Positions 13,372 to 23,961 of a stretch of 64,000 nt of DNA are shown here, in pieces. The DNA is from Chrysomallon squamiferum. Taxonomy: Eukaryota; Mollusca; Gastropoda; Neomphalida; Peltospiridae. The stretch covers positions 29,901,938-29,965,937 of the forward strand of contig CM022670.1 of assembly GCA_012295275.1 (NCBI GenBank), read 5' to 3'. The number at the start of each line of letters is the position of its first letter. Position 1 is the stretch's first letter. The notes below the pieces were generated by a model. That model made no database searches, was not told where the DNA came from, and saw nothing but the letters and a program-made list of their open reading frames with translations. The translations under genes were made by a program, and so were the position numbers.

Positions 13372-16300
13372 TACGAAAGTTTTATTACCCAGTCCACCAC
13401 AGCTGCCTGTCTCCACCGCGACCGAAGCTCCATCCCACACCCATGTTAAACCATTTGTTATGAGGGGGTCCAAGCGCAAACTGAAACCTGCGACGCAAAT
13501 GGCTGGAAGAAAAAATAATAATAATTGTTATTTTTATAAATCATGTAACATTCTATGGTTTTACTTATCTGTAAATAATAATAGCCAATGAAACAATACA
13601 AATGGTTAATAAGACTTTATTTAACTGAATGTTCTATGTAATTTTCAACAAAACTGCTTCTGCGATTTTTCTAGAAATACGCCATTTCCAGCAATTAGAA
13701 CTTTCGGTCTACAAGTTTCAACTAATATTTTAGAGTAATATTTTAACAATGAAAAGGACCAGATATGTACTTTTTGTGCCTGAATTAATGGATATTTTTA
13801 TAATCTTTGGTCTGTGGAAGCTAAATTGATGAATTATTATTTCTCCCCCATCCCAGCTATTAGATAAGTAGCTATATATTTTATTTCAGTAGTGAATATG
13901 AATGCTACTGAAGAAAATCATTTTCCTCTGAAATAAAATTAGTTTGATCTCTGCAGATATTCGGTTTTAAAGTGTCCAGATTTATTGATTTATTTATTTA
14001 ATTTTATTATTGTATTATTTCTGTTTCTAACAGTCCCAGTATTATTATATTTGGTAAAACAAACAGAAAGGGATTGCATCAGAAACTTGTTCACAGTATT
14101 TTTTTTTCTTCTATTTTTCGTGATGATTAATTAGATATATGTGTACTGGCATATCCTTGCTCTTGTTAAAGACCCCATGCTAAAAAAAAAAAAAAAAATT
14201 GGAACATAACCCATTAATCATGACAGAACATGCAGAACATATGTAAGAACATAAATACAACACACAGATAAAGATAAATCAACAAATAAAATAAAATGAA
14301 ATTAAAAGAACCAATGAACTGACATCAAAATATTACAAAACATTATGGAAAAGCGCACATGTCAGAAACATGTGATATATATAACGTCAAGTTTGTCACG
14401 TCACAATAGACCTAAACTTTATTCTGGAAAATATTACAAACAGCTAGGAAGTGCATTTACCTTTTGTTATACACACTCTAAGCCTGTACAGGAAGTTTGG
14501 TACTTTACTGTATCAGTGAAAGCAGTGGAATCAATCACACACACTACACTGGCTGATAAAAATCAGTTTGGTAGAATATACGGAAGTTATTTCAGGATAA
14601 AACAGTTTTAAAAATTCAGTTATGGATCCCCTTTTTACTGCTGGAATTAACATTTTGGCGAGTGGTTCATAAAAATATTATATTTCAATAGGTCTCATTC
14701 AAAGAAAAAAAAAGAAAAAAATATTAATAAGGAATTTCATGGGAATTTAAAAAAATTGTGTTATATTGCTCAAAATCCGTTCTTGCATTATATATAGAAG
14801 TGCATTAATTATTTTATTTTATTTTTTTTATTTTTTTTGAAACATTCAACCAATTACAGATATAACCTAGAAATCTTAGAAATAACAAAAATCATTTATA
14901 GCATTGAAAGTAAATCACAAATTATTTGATCAAGCTGGAACAAGGAGGTAACCTATGAACTGGCCCACCGGTTCTGAACAAATTATATCTATCGATCCTA
15001 GAGTACTTCGATAATTATGGCAATTTATAAATTTTAGCACCGTGAGTTATAAGGTTTATACTATTACAAATAATTACAATAATTATTTCTTAAATTATTT
15101 TTTTATATTTATGATAGATACTGCTTTTTTCAATAAACCAATGAAAATAAAATTAAAATATTAAATTGAGAAATAAATAAATAATAATAATAATAATAAT
15201 ACATTTCTATTTATAACTTTAGCCAAGTATAGAATGTATGTTGATTTTTACCGTCTTTAAGAAAATGGAACTGTAATAAATTTGCTGATTTCTTTATTTC
15301 ATCGACTAGTACTGCTTCTATCACACTGATGACATAATCTTTTGTGAATCGATTCTAAGAGTTAAGAGAAAGCAAAAAACAAAAGAAGAAGTGAAGAAAG
15401 CAATAAAACAATATTACTCTTTGGACTTCGAGATGTACTCTACAGTCTCTGCACTCAGTCAACATAATAAAGTTGTCTGCTGAGCAGTGTGATGATACAT
15501 GCAACTTTCAGTTTCCGCAAGCAGAAAAGGCTGTCGATATATTCAGTAATTAAAACTTGGTGCTTTTTATAATTTGATGTGTTGTGGTCCCAGTATGTAC
15601 ATGTTAATATATCAATGTTAATTAACTTTATTGTTTCAGTTTTCTTTTTCTTTTGAAACAAACTTGGGCCTTTGACATATTTATTTTACCCAACTTTTAT
15701 CCACTTTTGATCATGGTTCCTATTTTATATATAACATACAGGGAAAGATGACAAAATACCAGTTCCTATATTCATTTTATCTCTGTGTTTTACAGATTTG
15801 ATTTCATGGTTGAATAATAACGGAATCAATCAACTGTATCATTTATTTTCTCTTTATTACTAACGAAATAATATATACAGGGTGTCCCAGAAGTCACGCA
15901 GCATGAAGATTTTTATTTAGATACACATAAATTAGTAGCGAAACCCTCAACAGAGTAAAAAACAGTTTTATAAAGAGAATTGAAGTATGTATCAATGCAG
16001 AGGGCAAGCAATTTGAGCATTTGTTATGATTATTATTAATGAAATTTTTATTCATATGTATCTAAATAAAAATCTTCATGGTGCGTGACTTCTGGGACAC
16101 CCTGTATAATGTGAACAAACACAACAGAATAGCAGTTATAATCGCCTTGTGTGCTTATAGATTCATATTCATGTTAATGATATGAAAATGGTTACTGCAA
16201 CTTGGGTCCACGTAGGACCTTAACCCTACCAATGTTACCACTGTATCTAATGTTTGACTGATGAGCCTTAATTCTGAAAATTACGTTAAAGGTGCGCATT

Positions 16301-16997
16301 CTATAATCGACTTAAAAAAAATATTTGTAGCTTGTAATCTCTACTATGAAATAATTTAAAAACCTTTCATTCTAATTTAAAACTGATGTTTTAATATCAT
16401 TTTCATACTTCACACTACGAGTTACAAATCCTTATCTGAAGTCATATCAGGAAAGATTATCTTTTGTGTAATTTTCTTTGCTAAATCTCGAAATCTGAGC
16501 TTGTCGATTTGCAAATGCAAGAAAAAACGGAAGAACAATTTAAACAATTGGAAAAGAAATATAATAAAAAATGAATAAGTAATTATTTGTTACCAGCTGG
16601 TGTAAAAATGCGTATGCAGTGATTTTAGTGTCATTCTGCATAATTCTCAACTTTTTAAATAAATGCAACAACAGTGATGAACAACACACAAACAAAAACA
16701 CACACACACACACACACACACTCTCTCTCTCTCTCACCAAAAAACTAAATTAAAAAATTGTCACATAATATTTTTATGTTATTTTCACATACGCTGGTTC
16801 TCACAGCCGAACTACGTGGAGCTTAACGAGTTTCCTCATATGGTATTTTCAGCATGTGATCATTGAAAACAAATTTAGTTCAATCTATTAAAAGTAACAA
16901 CAACAGCAGCAATAATAATAACTAATGTTTATTCAGATTTTGTTTTCTTTATTTCTTCCCTTATTTTTTGGTTTAATTATAATCTTTTATTATTCTT

Positions 16998-17041
<44 letters not shown>

Positions 17042-17471
17042 ATTTCATATCATTATTTTATTTAGTCAAAAAAAAGAAGAAAAAAAAAAGAAAAGAATGG
17101 ATGAATGAATAAATATTTCTGTTTAAAGATCAGGCTTATATGAATGGTTAATTCCGATATTACTTATTAGGCCTTACATTTTTGTTATATAATGATATTA
17201 GAGACGAAACCTTTATCCATAACCTGCTCTTGCTGATACTCATTAGCATCAAAGGATATTAAATATGCACCTTCCACGACAGGAATGCACATACCAAATA
17301 GCCAAAGTTAAAACATTCTTTAGATAATGGCTGAACGGGAAATAAATAAATCATCTCAGCAAACACAATAGATCCCGTGAACCATTACATCTCATGTAGT
17401 CTTTTAACTTGCTCTAACGTTAAAAATAATTAAGAAAATTATTAATAATATAATAGCAGATCTTTATCATC

Positions 17472-17519
<48 letters not shown>

Positions 17520-17719
17520 AAAATAAAATAAAATTACCGTTTTGTTAATCCATCCCAAAACGATGGCTTGGCAAAATCGAAACCGAAGATTTCTGATTCC
17601 ATGTCTCGCTGCATTTGATTTTTATTCTTATGCTTTTTTCTTTTATTCTTTCGACATTCCGAGTTTGAGATAAGAACTGCAACAATTAAAACCAGCACAA
17701 GGAGAAACTGTATCTTCAT
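4560..17719 (-). CDS. Secreted EMI + four FAS1 domain matrix protein (periostin/TGFBI-like), complete, 15 exons
   Basis: Seen: exons, from the 5' end, 17538-17719, 13389-13502, 12933-13067, 12415-12509, 10865-11052, 10156-10368, 9307-9457, 8865-9005, 8431-8643, 7829-7962, 7334-7504, 6756-6854, 5984-6130, 5361-5451 and 4560-4804. All have GT/AG edges; phases join and they sum to 2,319 nt (772 aa). Signal peptide (MKIQFLLVLVLIVAVL) and a Lys/Arg-rich linker, then EMI (about 97-175: PNVC, ECCHGY). FAS1-1 about 177-339 (FTVFAPVNSAW, ATNGVIH), FAS1-2 340-477 (LTVFAPSDKAF, ATNGVFYIID), FAS1-3 478-612 (ITFFAPTNKAI, YHIV), FAS1-4 613-772 (FTVFAPTDKAF, ATNGLVHEI). Known: EMI plus four FAS1 is the periostin/TGFBI layout, a collagen- and integrin-binding matrix protein. 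The final NG-x-[VI] motif of FAS1-3 is altered (SCNGIINVID). The C-terminus is basic, then ends in acidic/aromatic residues. Gene symbol withheld because vertebrate TGFBI and POSTN are co-orthologous. Confidence 0.93.
4872..4901. repeat. (TA)n microsatellite
   Basis: About 30 bases of perfect TA repeat followed by a short (AC)n run, in the last intron of the FAS1 gene. Confidence 0.9.
6440..6466. repeat. (TG)n microsatellite
   Basis: Perfect TG dinucleotide run in an intron of the FAS1 gene. Confidence 0.9.
8108..8175. repeat. Compound (CA)n(CT)n microsatellite
   Basis: About 52 bases of CA repeat followed by about 15 bases of CT repeat, within the intron between FAS1-gene exons 9 and 10. 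Confidence 0.95.
8270..8352. repeat. (AAAC)n/(AAAT)n tetranucleotide repeat
   Basis: A run of AAAC units grading into AAAT units, in the same FAS1-gene intron as the (CA)n(CT)n tract. It generates a spurious low-complexity ORF on the minus strand. Confidence 0.9.
12415..13067 (-). CDS. EMI domain, two exons of the FAS1 gene (12933-13067 and 12415-12509)
   Basis: The first exon carries PNVCKSRTV and two more Cys (HICDQ, YKCTT). The second carries the ECCHGYTRKE double-Cys motif and YGCPR. This Cys pattern, directly before the first FAS1 domain, is the EMI module of TGFBI/periostin, known there for collagen and fibronectin contacts. The intron between them holds an (AC)n tract. Confidence 0.85.
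12562..12592. repeat. (AC)n microsatellite
   Basis: Perfect AC run in the intron that splits the EMI domain, with a shorter AC run at 12659-12674. Confidence 0.9.
13330..13369. repeat. (AT)n microsatellite
   Basis: About 40 bases of perfect AT repeat, 20 bases past the donor of the second FAS1-gene exon. Confidence 0.9.
13503..17537 (-). other. First intron of the FAS1 gene (4.0 kb)
   Basis: AT-rich intron with a 227-bp TIR element (15878-16104), a (CA)n(CT)n tract near 16698-16735, a 38-T tract (about 16999-17036) and a compound (AT)n(AC)n tract near the donor (17476-17519). Exon phases join across it without a missing exon. The small ORFs inside it show no recognisable protein features. 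Confidence 0.7.
15878..16104. mobile_element. MITE with ~50-bp terminal inverted repeats (Tc1/mariner-type termini)
   Basis: The ends are near-perfect inverted repeats. The left end begins CAGGGTGTCCCAGAAGTCAC, and the reverse complement of the right end begins identically and stays alike through the AAGATTTTTATTTAGATACA block. TA flanks both sides (15876-15877 and 16105-16106), consistent with a TA target duplication. There is no ORF inside. Known: such TIR and TA features mark non-autonomous Tc1/mariner-superfamily elements. It lies in intron 1 of the FAS1 gene. Confidence 0.85.
17538..17719 (-). CDS. First coding exon of the FAS1 gene: signal peptide and basic linker
   Basis: The ATG at 17717-17719 starts a hydrophobic signal peptide (about 18 residues, then SNSEC). 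It is followed by about 14 residues dominated by Lys/Arg/Asn (RKNKRKKHKNKNQ) and an acidic, aromatic stretch. The donor GTAATT is at 17537-17532. The exon ends two bases into an Arg codon that is completed by the exon at 13389-13502. The basic patch could bind heparan sulfate (inference). Confidence 0.9.
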
Positions 17720-18236
17720 TTTGTCGTTTAAAATAAAATTTCTCTGTCAGCGTGTTGTTGCAACCACTTGCAAATTGTTCAATATATGCACAACCAACTG
17801 CACAAAATATCGTCTGCAGTCTGCAGCTGAATCTGAAAGAAATGGTGACTGTTACTGTGGTGTTCTTGTTTTTATTTCGACAAATAATTCATGTGACCTG
17901 AGATAGAAACAGGATGTAATATTACTGTAACTGTTCGGTGAGTGGAATGTTCCAGAATGTTCTCTCAAAGAGAGTTGACACTGTCACGTTTTAATAATGC
18001 CTTGTTTTACGACGCTCATAGGAAACAACATAGGTTTTCAATGAATACTTTAATGGCGATTTATCAGTCGAGATTTAAGAATAACTGCGCTGCCAATATA
18101 AATTATTCGATTTTTCCCTTCGATCGCAAGAACTGAACTATCAAAAGCGAATACAGAAAATTAACAGAAATAATGTACGATTTAACGAAACGATAAAGCA
18201 TGAGTTAAAAATACATATGCCTAAACACTAGAAATA

Positions 18237-18242
<6 letters not shown>

Positions 18243-18308
<66 letters not shown>
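18243..18308. repeat. (GA)n microsatellite, ~33 units
   Basis: A 66-base perfect GA run about 0.5 kb upstream of the FAS1-gene ATG. GA runs near promoters can be bound by GAGA-type factors in animals. No functional claim can be made from sequence alone. Confidence 0.95.
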
Positions 18309-18310
<2 letters not shown>

Positions 18311-18717
18311 GTTATTAAATGAAGAACAATGGTAATTTGTATTAAACGTATTTAAAAACAATACTGTCAAAATATTGTCAATCTATTTTGTGCAATAATG
18401 TTGTGCAAGGTAAATCAAATAAATAATACAGTTATGTATACAAATTTAATTTATAATATTAAAAAACCAAAAATAAATAAATAAATAAATAATAATAAAT
18501 GAAACGACTTTATAAATTGTACTTCGAAGTTAGCGGAGGATTCGTGCCTGATTCAGAGAGGTTTATCCAAGAAATAATACAGCAGGTGATTTGTGATTTT
18601 AAACTCTATCACTCTGCCAGTGTAAAGTCCTTTTATTAGTGTTATTCTGCATTAAACCGCATGTGGTGTTAAAGAGCAGTTTAGCAATAATCAGAGTGCT
18701 TACTATCATGGCTTGCT

Positions 18718-18759
<42 letters not shown>

Positions 18760-19003
18760 ACTTCGTTGACCAACATCAACAGTTGAACATTTTCGTAAAA
18801 GTAACTGACGCTTGGAATATCTTCCGGTGGACCATGCATATACTCAAACAGATGACAGAAATAAGTTTTAAGTCTTCTGTTTAATCATATATGAGACTTT
18901 ATAGTTAATAACTTAATTTAAATATTGCTTACATTTTATGTAGTTTAAACTAGGCGCAGAAAAAAAATGACCTTAAACCTTACGCTTGGCGATTACGTTC
19001 CTA

Positions 19004-19011
19004 TGACGTCA
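19004..19011. promoter_or_regulatory. CRE palindrome TGACGTCA
   Basis: A perfect CREB/ATF consensus palindrome about 1.3 kb upstream of the FAS1-gene start codon, in a short patch with several CpGs. Its role is unproven. Confidence 0.35.
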
Positions 19012-19271
19012 GTTAAAGAAATGATACAGTAGCGGGGGGAAAACTAAAAGAAAGAGAAAAAAGATGCTCATGGAAACGGGTTTTAGTAACTAGGTATATG
19101 TTAAACCCCTCCGTTATAATTTATTTATTTATTTGTTTATTTATTTTTGAAACATGGTATATTTCATGATCATTTTGTGCTAACATGCTTACATTAAGCG
19201 CGCGTGTGTGTGTTATTTATTTTTGTAACATGGTAAATCTTAGGGTCATTTTGAACTAAGATGCTAACATG

Positions 19272-19304
<33 letters not shown>

Positions 19305-19308
<4 letters not shown>

Positions 19309-20036
19309 CATTCCGTGTCAAATCACCCAATGGTTTAAACCCGACCGTCTCAGATTTTTATGAAACTTGGTATACTTGTTGACTGGGATCCCACAGCACC
19401 AAATCTGAAATGTTAGCTCAATCAGACCAGTGGTGTGGGAGATACGGCCCACCGAATTTTGAGATTTTTGCCAAAAATGGGTGTGACCATCAACCTTAGA
19501 ACCCTCATATCTCAGGAACTACTGGGCCAATCTTCATAAAATTGGTATTGTTAGAAAGGCAAAATGACAAGGATACCAAATCTGCCATTTTTGTTTAGTT
19601 TGGAAAATATTGGAGTACCTTGACCTTTTGACCTTTGCTATGACCTTGAAATTGACCGTGTGGATCACGTGATCTTGAGATGACCTTTATTGAAATTTAA
19701 TCTCCCACATGTTAACTAAAACATATAAAAATTTCCTGGGTGTAATATTTTTTGTTTAGCCACAATATAGATTTAAAAAATGCACATACATGAAAATAAC
19801 ACCTTTTCAGCCATTAACATCTGATTAACTAAAACCTGAATGATCAATTCTGGATGCTAGGAATCACCATCTCTCTTGATCATCGAGTAAGAACAAAGTC
19901 AGTGCTTTCCTAATATAACAAAGTCAGTGCTTTCCTAAATAATAAATCAAATCCTGAAAACCTTAGAAATTTTAGAAATCTGAGACGGGCGGGTTTAAAT
20001 TTTTTTTTTTTTGTGTGATTTGACACGGAATGACCC
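19305..20036. mobile_element. Inverted-terminal-repeat DNA element, copy 1 (~0.73 kb)
   Basis: The left end begins GGGTCATTCCGTGTCAAATC and the right end is its reverse complement (GATTTGACACGGAATGACCC). The inverted match extends about 60 bases, to the TTTAAACCCGACC and CTCAGAT blocks. Palindromic TATA flanks both ends within a TA run. The interior (about 19365-19850) is related to both arms of the longer copy at 30787-32382. There is no ORF; a 21-base block containing AAAGTCAGTGCTTTCCTAA is duplicated near 19893-19938. This is a non-autonomous DNA transposon of a family I cannot name. Confidence 0.8.
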
Positions 20037-20276
20037 TATATATATATTGCATTATCTGTTATATACTCTAATTCATACCTGTTATTACAATTTCTAATTC
20101 AAAACTATGATTTAGCCACATGTACTGATTCACATGTACATGATGTGCATAATAAATAAGCAGTTATATGACAAAATAAAATAAAATAAAAATAACGTGC
20201 TTTAAAATTTATTTGAAACATTAAAATATTATTTTTGTCATCATCATCATAGCCGCTATTATTAGTAGTAGTATGG

Positions 20277-20277
20277 T

Positions 20278-20315
<38 letters not shown>

Positions 20316-20331
20316 TAGAAGTAGTAGTAGT
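20277..20331. repeat. (AGC)n(AGT)n trinucleotide repeat
   Basis: Adjacent AGC and AGT unit runs. Translation gives only homopolymeric Cys or Tyr runs, so it is not coding. Confidence 0.9.
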
Positions 20332-20511
20332 ATTGAAGCTCAAGACAAAACGTTCTGCCTATCGTCATAACAAAACGATACCTAATACACTGAAGATTTT
20401 GCTATAAACAAACAAACAAATACCTGAAACCATTTTTTTTTTTATGCCATCACTTCAAGCTAAAGCAAATTTACAAATAACAACATACATAAATCACATA
20501 TAAACAAAAAA

Positions 20512-20542
<31 letters not shown>

Positions 20543-21148
20543 GATATATAGATACGTGTTCTAACTGTTAAATTATATATTTTATGTAATCAAAAATGTT
20601 AGTGGTAACAGCTGGTAATATATTTAAACATTTTCTTTTCAAGGTATCATTATGCGTAAAATAAAACATATCGAATTATATTTATTGTTAATATTAAAAT
20701 AAAATGAATCAACAATTATAGTAAAAATGCTTCTTAAAATTATTGTATTTTATTTTGTATTCAAACGCACACAAAAACATAAAACAAAAGAAATAAATAA
20801 TGAAATAGAAATAAATATATAGAAGTATTTTTAATTTTGTCACTTGTTCCTTTAAATGATGTAACAACAACAGCAGCAACAACAACAACAATAATAATAA
20901 TAATGGAAGCAATGACGGTACATATTCTGTAAGCAGCATTGTGATGGGTAGTGATCAGATTAGAGTAAGGACACGTATGTAACAAAATTAGAAATCTGTT
21001 TGGAAAAGGAGCCGTTTTAAAAAAAGATACGAATGCATGTGTCTGTGTGTCTGCATCTGCGTATGTATGATGAGGTTGCTTCACTTAGATAATGAGTATG
21101 GTTAAGATTTGCAGTAGTTACGTCTTAGTATACAGACATGGAACACTC

Positions 21149-21149
<1 letters not shown>

Positions 21150-21196
<47 letters not shown>

Positions 21197-21236
21197 TTAT
21201 TATTATTATTATTATTGTTATTATTATTATTATTAT
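21150..21236. repeat. (ATT)n trinucleotide repeat
   Basis: A nearly perfect ATT run of about 85 bases. A second ATT block lies at about 21416-21468, so the 320-base stretch is almost wholly simple repeat. Confidence 0.9.
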
Positions 21237-21412
21237 AGTTTTTGTTGTAATTGTTCATTGTCATAAAAATTCAGCTACGTTATATACATGTATTATTATT
21301 GTTGTTGATGTTACTATTATTACAAAATGTTATTTTTGTATTTGTTTCATCGTTAATATTATTTAGTTATTGCTGATGTTGCTGTTTGTGTTGTTTTTTG
21401 TCGTCGTCGTCG

Positions 21413-21443
<31 letters not shown>

Positions 21444-21553
21444 GATTATTATTATTATTATTATTACTGCATCACTTAAAGGAGCAATTAATATGTCCAT
21501 TTAAACTGTCACACATGCACCTGATACACACTTGAATTTTCCGGTATCATTAA

Positions 21554-21696
21554 GATACAGAGCATCCGTGCGGAAGGCTATGTGTAAAAACGGTGACGAG
21601 TTCAGGAAACAGAACGACATCGAATACACCGAGGAGAAAGTCTGCACTGTTCTGATAACGAATGAAGAAAGAACAATAGAAGCTATTTCTCATTAG
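21554..21696 (+). CDS. Exon-like ORF fragment, unrecognised
   Basis: Within repeat-dominated intergenic DNA, 21554-21696 is an open stretch of 46-47 codons ending in TAG. Its third codon positions are rich in G/C (TTC, AAC, GAC, ATC, TAC, ACC, GAG, GTC, TGC), unlike its flanks. The peptide is charged (KNGDEFRKQNDIEYTEE, then VCTVLITNEERTIEAIS). Possible acceptors are the AG at 21553-21554 or the CAG at 21558-21560. No in-frame upstream exon or start is evident. It could be a last exon of an unplaced gene, a pseudogene piece or a transposon remnant. Function unknown. Confidence 0.3.
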
Positions 21697-22487
21697 TAAT
21701 TTATCACCAGATATTTATTTTAGGACATATTATTCTCATGTACATCTGACCATTTTAGCAGGATTAAAAGATGAAAAAGTTTGGGGACGAAGACGTTAGG
21801 GTTGTGTAACTGATGAAATAAATAACTTAATAAGGGAAAACAAAATAAATTATCTGATATTTCAAACTGCTTCTCCTTAAATTCAGTGTCGCTAGAAATT
21901 TGTAATTTAATAATAAATTATACATATTAAATATTTTACATTAATAAAGATAAAGAAGGACGTAAGGGATAATTACAGTAGTATTAACATTTAAAATACA
22001 TATATCTATTATATCTCTATTTTACATACCTGGACCGCATAGTCATTATGACATTATATATAAAAAGCAACAACGACAACAAAACTAACAACAACAACAC
22101 AACAATAACAATAATAATAATTATGTCAATGTTGATGACGATGAGAATGATGATACACGATAACTGAAGTTTCATCATGGATATGTATATTTCAAAGAAT
22201 ACTGATAATAAAATATACTGAAATAAACTTCTTTTTTTTTTTTTTTTTTTTTTTTCAAATATTAATATATGTATTAATATCATTTACTCCAGTAAAAGTG
22301 TTTTCTGTTATTTTAACTACAGCTGATGACTTTATGTATCTTTATTCTTTGCACATAATACACATACGCACACGCACACACACACGTGTGAGTTTATACT
22401 AATTATAAAAACGAATTAAATAATGGCGACGATAATAATATAAAAATGACTAATCCATGAACGACCTAGTACATTGTGTCAAAACCA

Positions 22488-22489
<2 letters not shown>

Positions 22490-22544
<55 letters not shown>

Positions 22545-22545
22545 T
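22490..22545. repeat. (AAT)n trinucleotide repeat
   Basis: Perfect AAT run in intergenic DNA upstream of the orphan gene. Confidence 0.9.
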
Positions 22546-22846
22546 CTTTTTTAAAATACCTGTAAGATAATAACAATGGACAACAACAGCGTAACATAGC
22601 ATCATCATCATCAATAACAACAACAATAGTAATGAAAATAATGATTCAGTTGAACATGATTATTTTCATTTGCATTAATAGATAAGTAATTACAATCATC
22701 ATCATCTTTTTCATCTTAATAATCATACTTATTAAACTAACCACCTAACTAAATAAATGATGATGAGGTGAATAATTCAGAAACTGGCGACGAATTAGAA
22801 AATAATCGCCTTTTGACCGCAATCGATAATGCGATATGGATGACTG

Positions 22847-22968
22847 GTTGCTAGGAAGCAATTATCTCCCTTGTGTTTGTTTACGATATCGCCACTAATC
22901 GCTTACCCTGGTTACGGTGTTTTCGGTACTTCCCATAACGGATTCATAAAGCTGCACTTACTAATTCG
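22847..22968 (+). promoter_or_regulatory. Putative promoter / 5' non-coding exon of the orphan gene
   Basis: A patch of normal-complexity DNA with several CpGs (22800-22970) interrupts the repeats. It contains an imperfect X-box-like palindrome (GTTGCTAGGAAGC, 22847-22859) and ends at a consensus-like donor (TTCG|GTATGC, exon end 22968). The coding exon at 23488 is preceded by an acceptor (TTTTGACAG) eight bases before the ATG, which implies an upstream exon; this is the best candidate. The assignment is inference. Confidence 0.35.
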
Positions 22969-23353
22969 GTATGCCATAATTTCTTTCTATTTGCTATTGA
23001 TACCCAAAGTGTAATAAGTAAGCCTGGATATTAATGTCAGCTTGATTTAACATAACTGGCTTACGGAGATTAAGCAGTTTTATTTGAATAATCTTAGATG
23101 CTACTTCTCAAATCGTGAGATCTTTACTTTCGATTTAAGAACTTAAGATAAAGAGATAAGATTTTTAAAAATGATAAAATTCCTCATACTTTTTTTACAG
23201 TAAATTACTCGATTTAAATGTACACTGTTTGGTTATTTAATGTGCCAATCCATACTCAGCATTCACTCCAGATTAATAATTAAAAATGTGATTGGAATTA
23301 TTTATTTATTTATTTATTATTTAGTTAATTATTAATACATGCATTTACTTATG

Positions 23354-23387
<34 letters not shown>

Positions 23388-23487
23388 TTTGCTGTTACTG
23401 TTAGTGTTATTGTCGTTATTGTTGTTATTGTTATTGTTATTGTTATTATTGTTGTTGTTATTATTATTGGTTTTGACAGAATACACT

Positions 23488-23961
23488 ATGTCATATAACG
23501 TGGGATACACACTTGATCGCCCTCACAATAAAAGTCTGTACAGCACCATCCCACCGAGGTTGGACAAGATGTCTGCCGTGTCAACTCTGAACAGAATCGC
23601 CATCGTTGCCTGTGAACGGATAATGTTACTCATGAACAACACGGAGATGACTAAACACAGAAGAATGGCAACCATGGATGATGTCTTATTGTTTCTCAGC
23701 GGCAATCACGATGACGTTGGCTTATGCGGCGACAGAGGCGATTTCTACCGCCGTAAATTGGCCGAAGAATTGTATGCAGCATTTTCAGTACATGGTGTAA
23801 CCCATGAAAATATCATGGGAGTGGTTTCGGGAGCCATCGATTTAGAACGTGAAACCAGACTTATACTTCAGTGCAGCGGATGTGTGAGAGATCAAGCCCC
23901 TCGTGTAAATATTGATAATACAGTGCTGGACATTTTAGCTCGCATTGCCAATTTGCATTAA
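23488..23961 (+). CDS. Unrecognised 157-aa protein encoded in one exon
   Basis: Seen: ATG at 23488, eight bases after a splice acceptor (GGTTTTGACAG), then 157 codons to TAA at 23959-23961, with third positions richer in G/C than the flanks. The protein starts MSYNVGYTLDRPHNKSLYST, then a probably helical segment (VSTLNRIAIVACERIMLLMN), a basic MTKHRRMAT stretch, FLSGNHDDVGLCGDRGDF and a helical EELYAAFSVHGVTHENIMG. It ends with RVNIDNTVLDILARIANL. There is no signal peptide or TM helix, and there are four Cys. An upstream in-frame extension to 23389 is only poly-Leu from a TTATTG repeat and lies before the acceptor, so I reject it. I do not recognise a family; the helical composition suggests a small soluble adaptor-type protein. 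It is probably a real gene because the reading frame is intact and non-repetitive. Confidence 0.7.
   Translation: MSYNVGYTLDRPHNKSLYSTIPPRLDKMSAVSTLNRIAIVACERIMLLMNNTEMTKHRRMATMDDVLLFLSGNHDDVGLCGDRGDFYRRKLAEELYAAFSVHGVTHENIMGVVSGAIDLERETRLILQCSGCVRDQAPRVNIDNTVLDILARIANLH

Larger units (their letters stand above)
17720..23487. other. Intergenic interval upstream of the FAS1 gene and of the orphan gene (divergent promoters)
   Basis: It holds the presumptive FAS1-gene promoter on the minus strand just above 17719, a (GA)n tract, a perfect CRE at 19004-19011, an inverted-repeat element (19305-20036), several trinucleotide repeats, poly-T tracts (18721-18755, about 20511-20537) and an exon-like ORF at 21554-21696. 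A possible 5' non-coding exon of the orphan gene ends at 22968. Plus-strand ORFs at 17721-18136 show no features and I do not call them. Confidence 0.6.

Noticed and set aside
17721-18136. Plus-strand ORFs above the FAS1-gene start
   Set aside because: They are short, featureless and lie in the presumptive promoter/5' UTR of the minus-strand gene.
23389-23487. In-frame N-terminal extension of the 157-aa protein as a Leu-rich leader
   Set aside because: It is translation of a TTATTG/TTA repeat and lies upstream of a good splice acceptor (TTTTGACAG, ending at 23479). The first ATG after the acceptor is at 23488.
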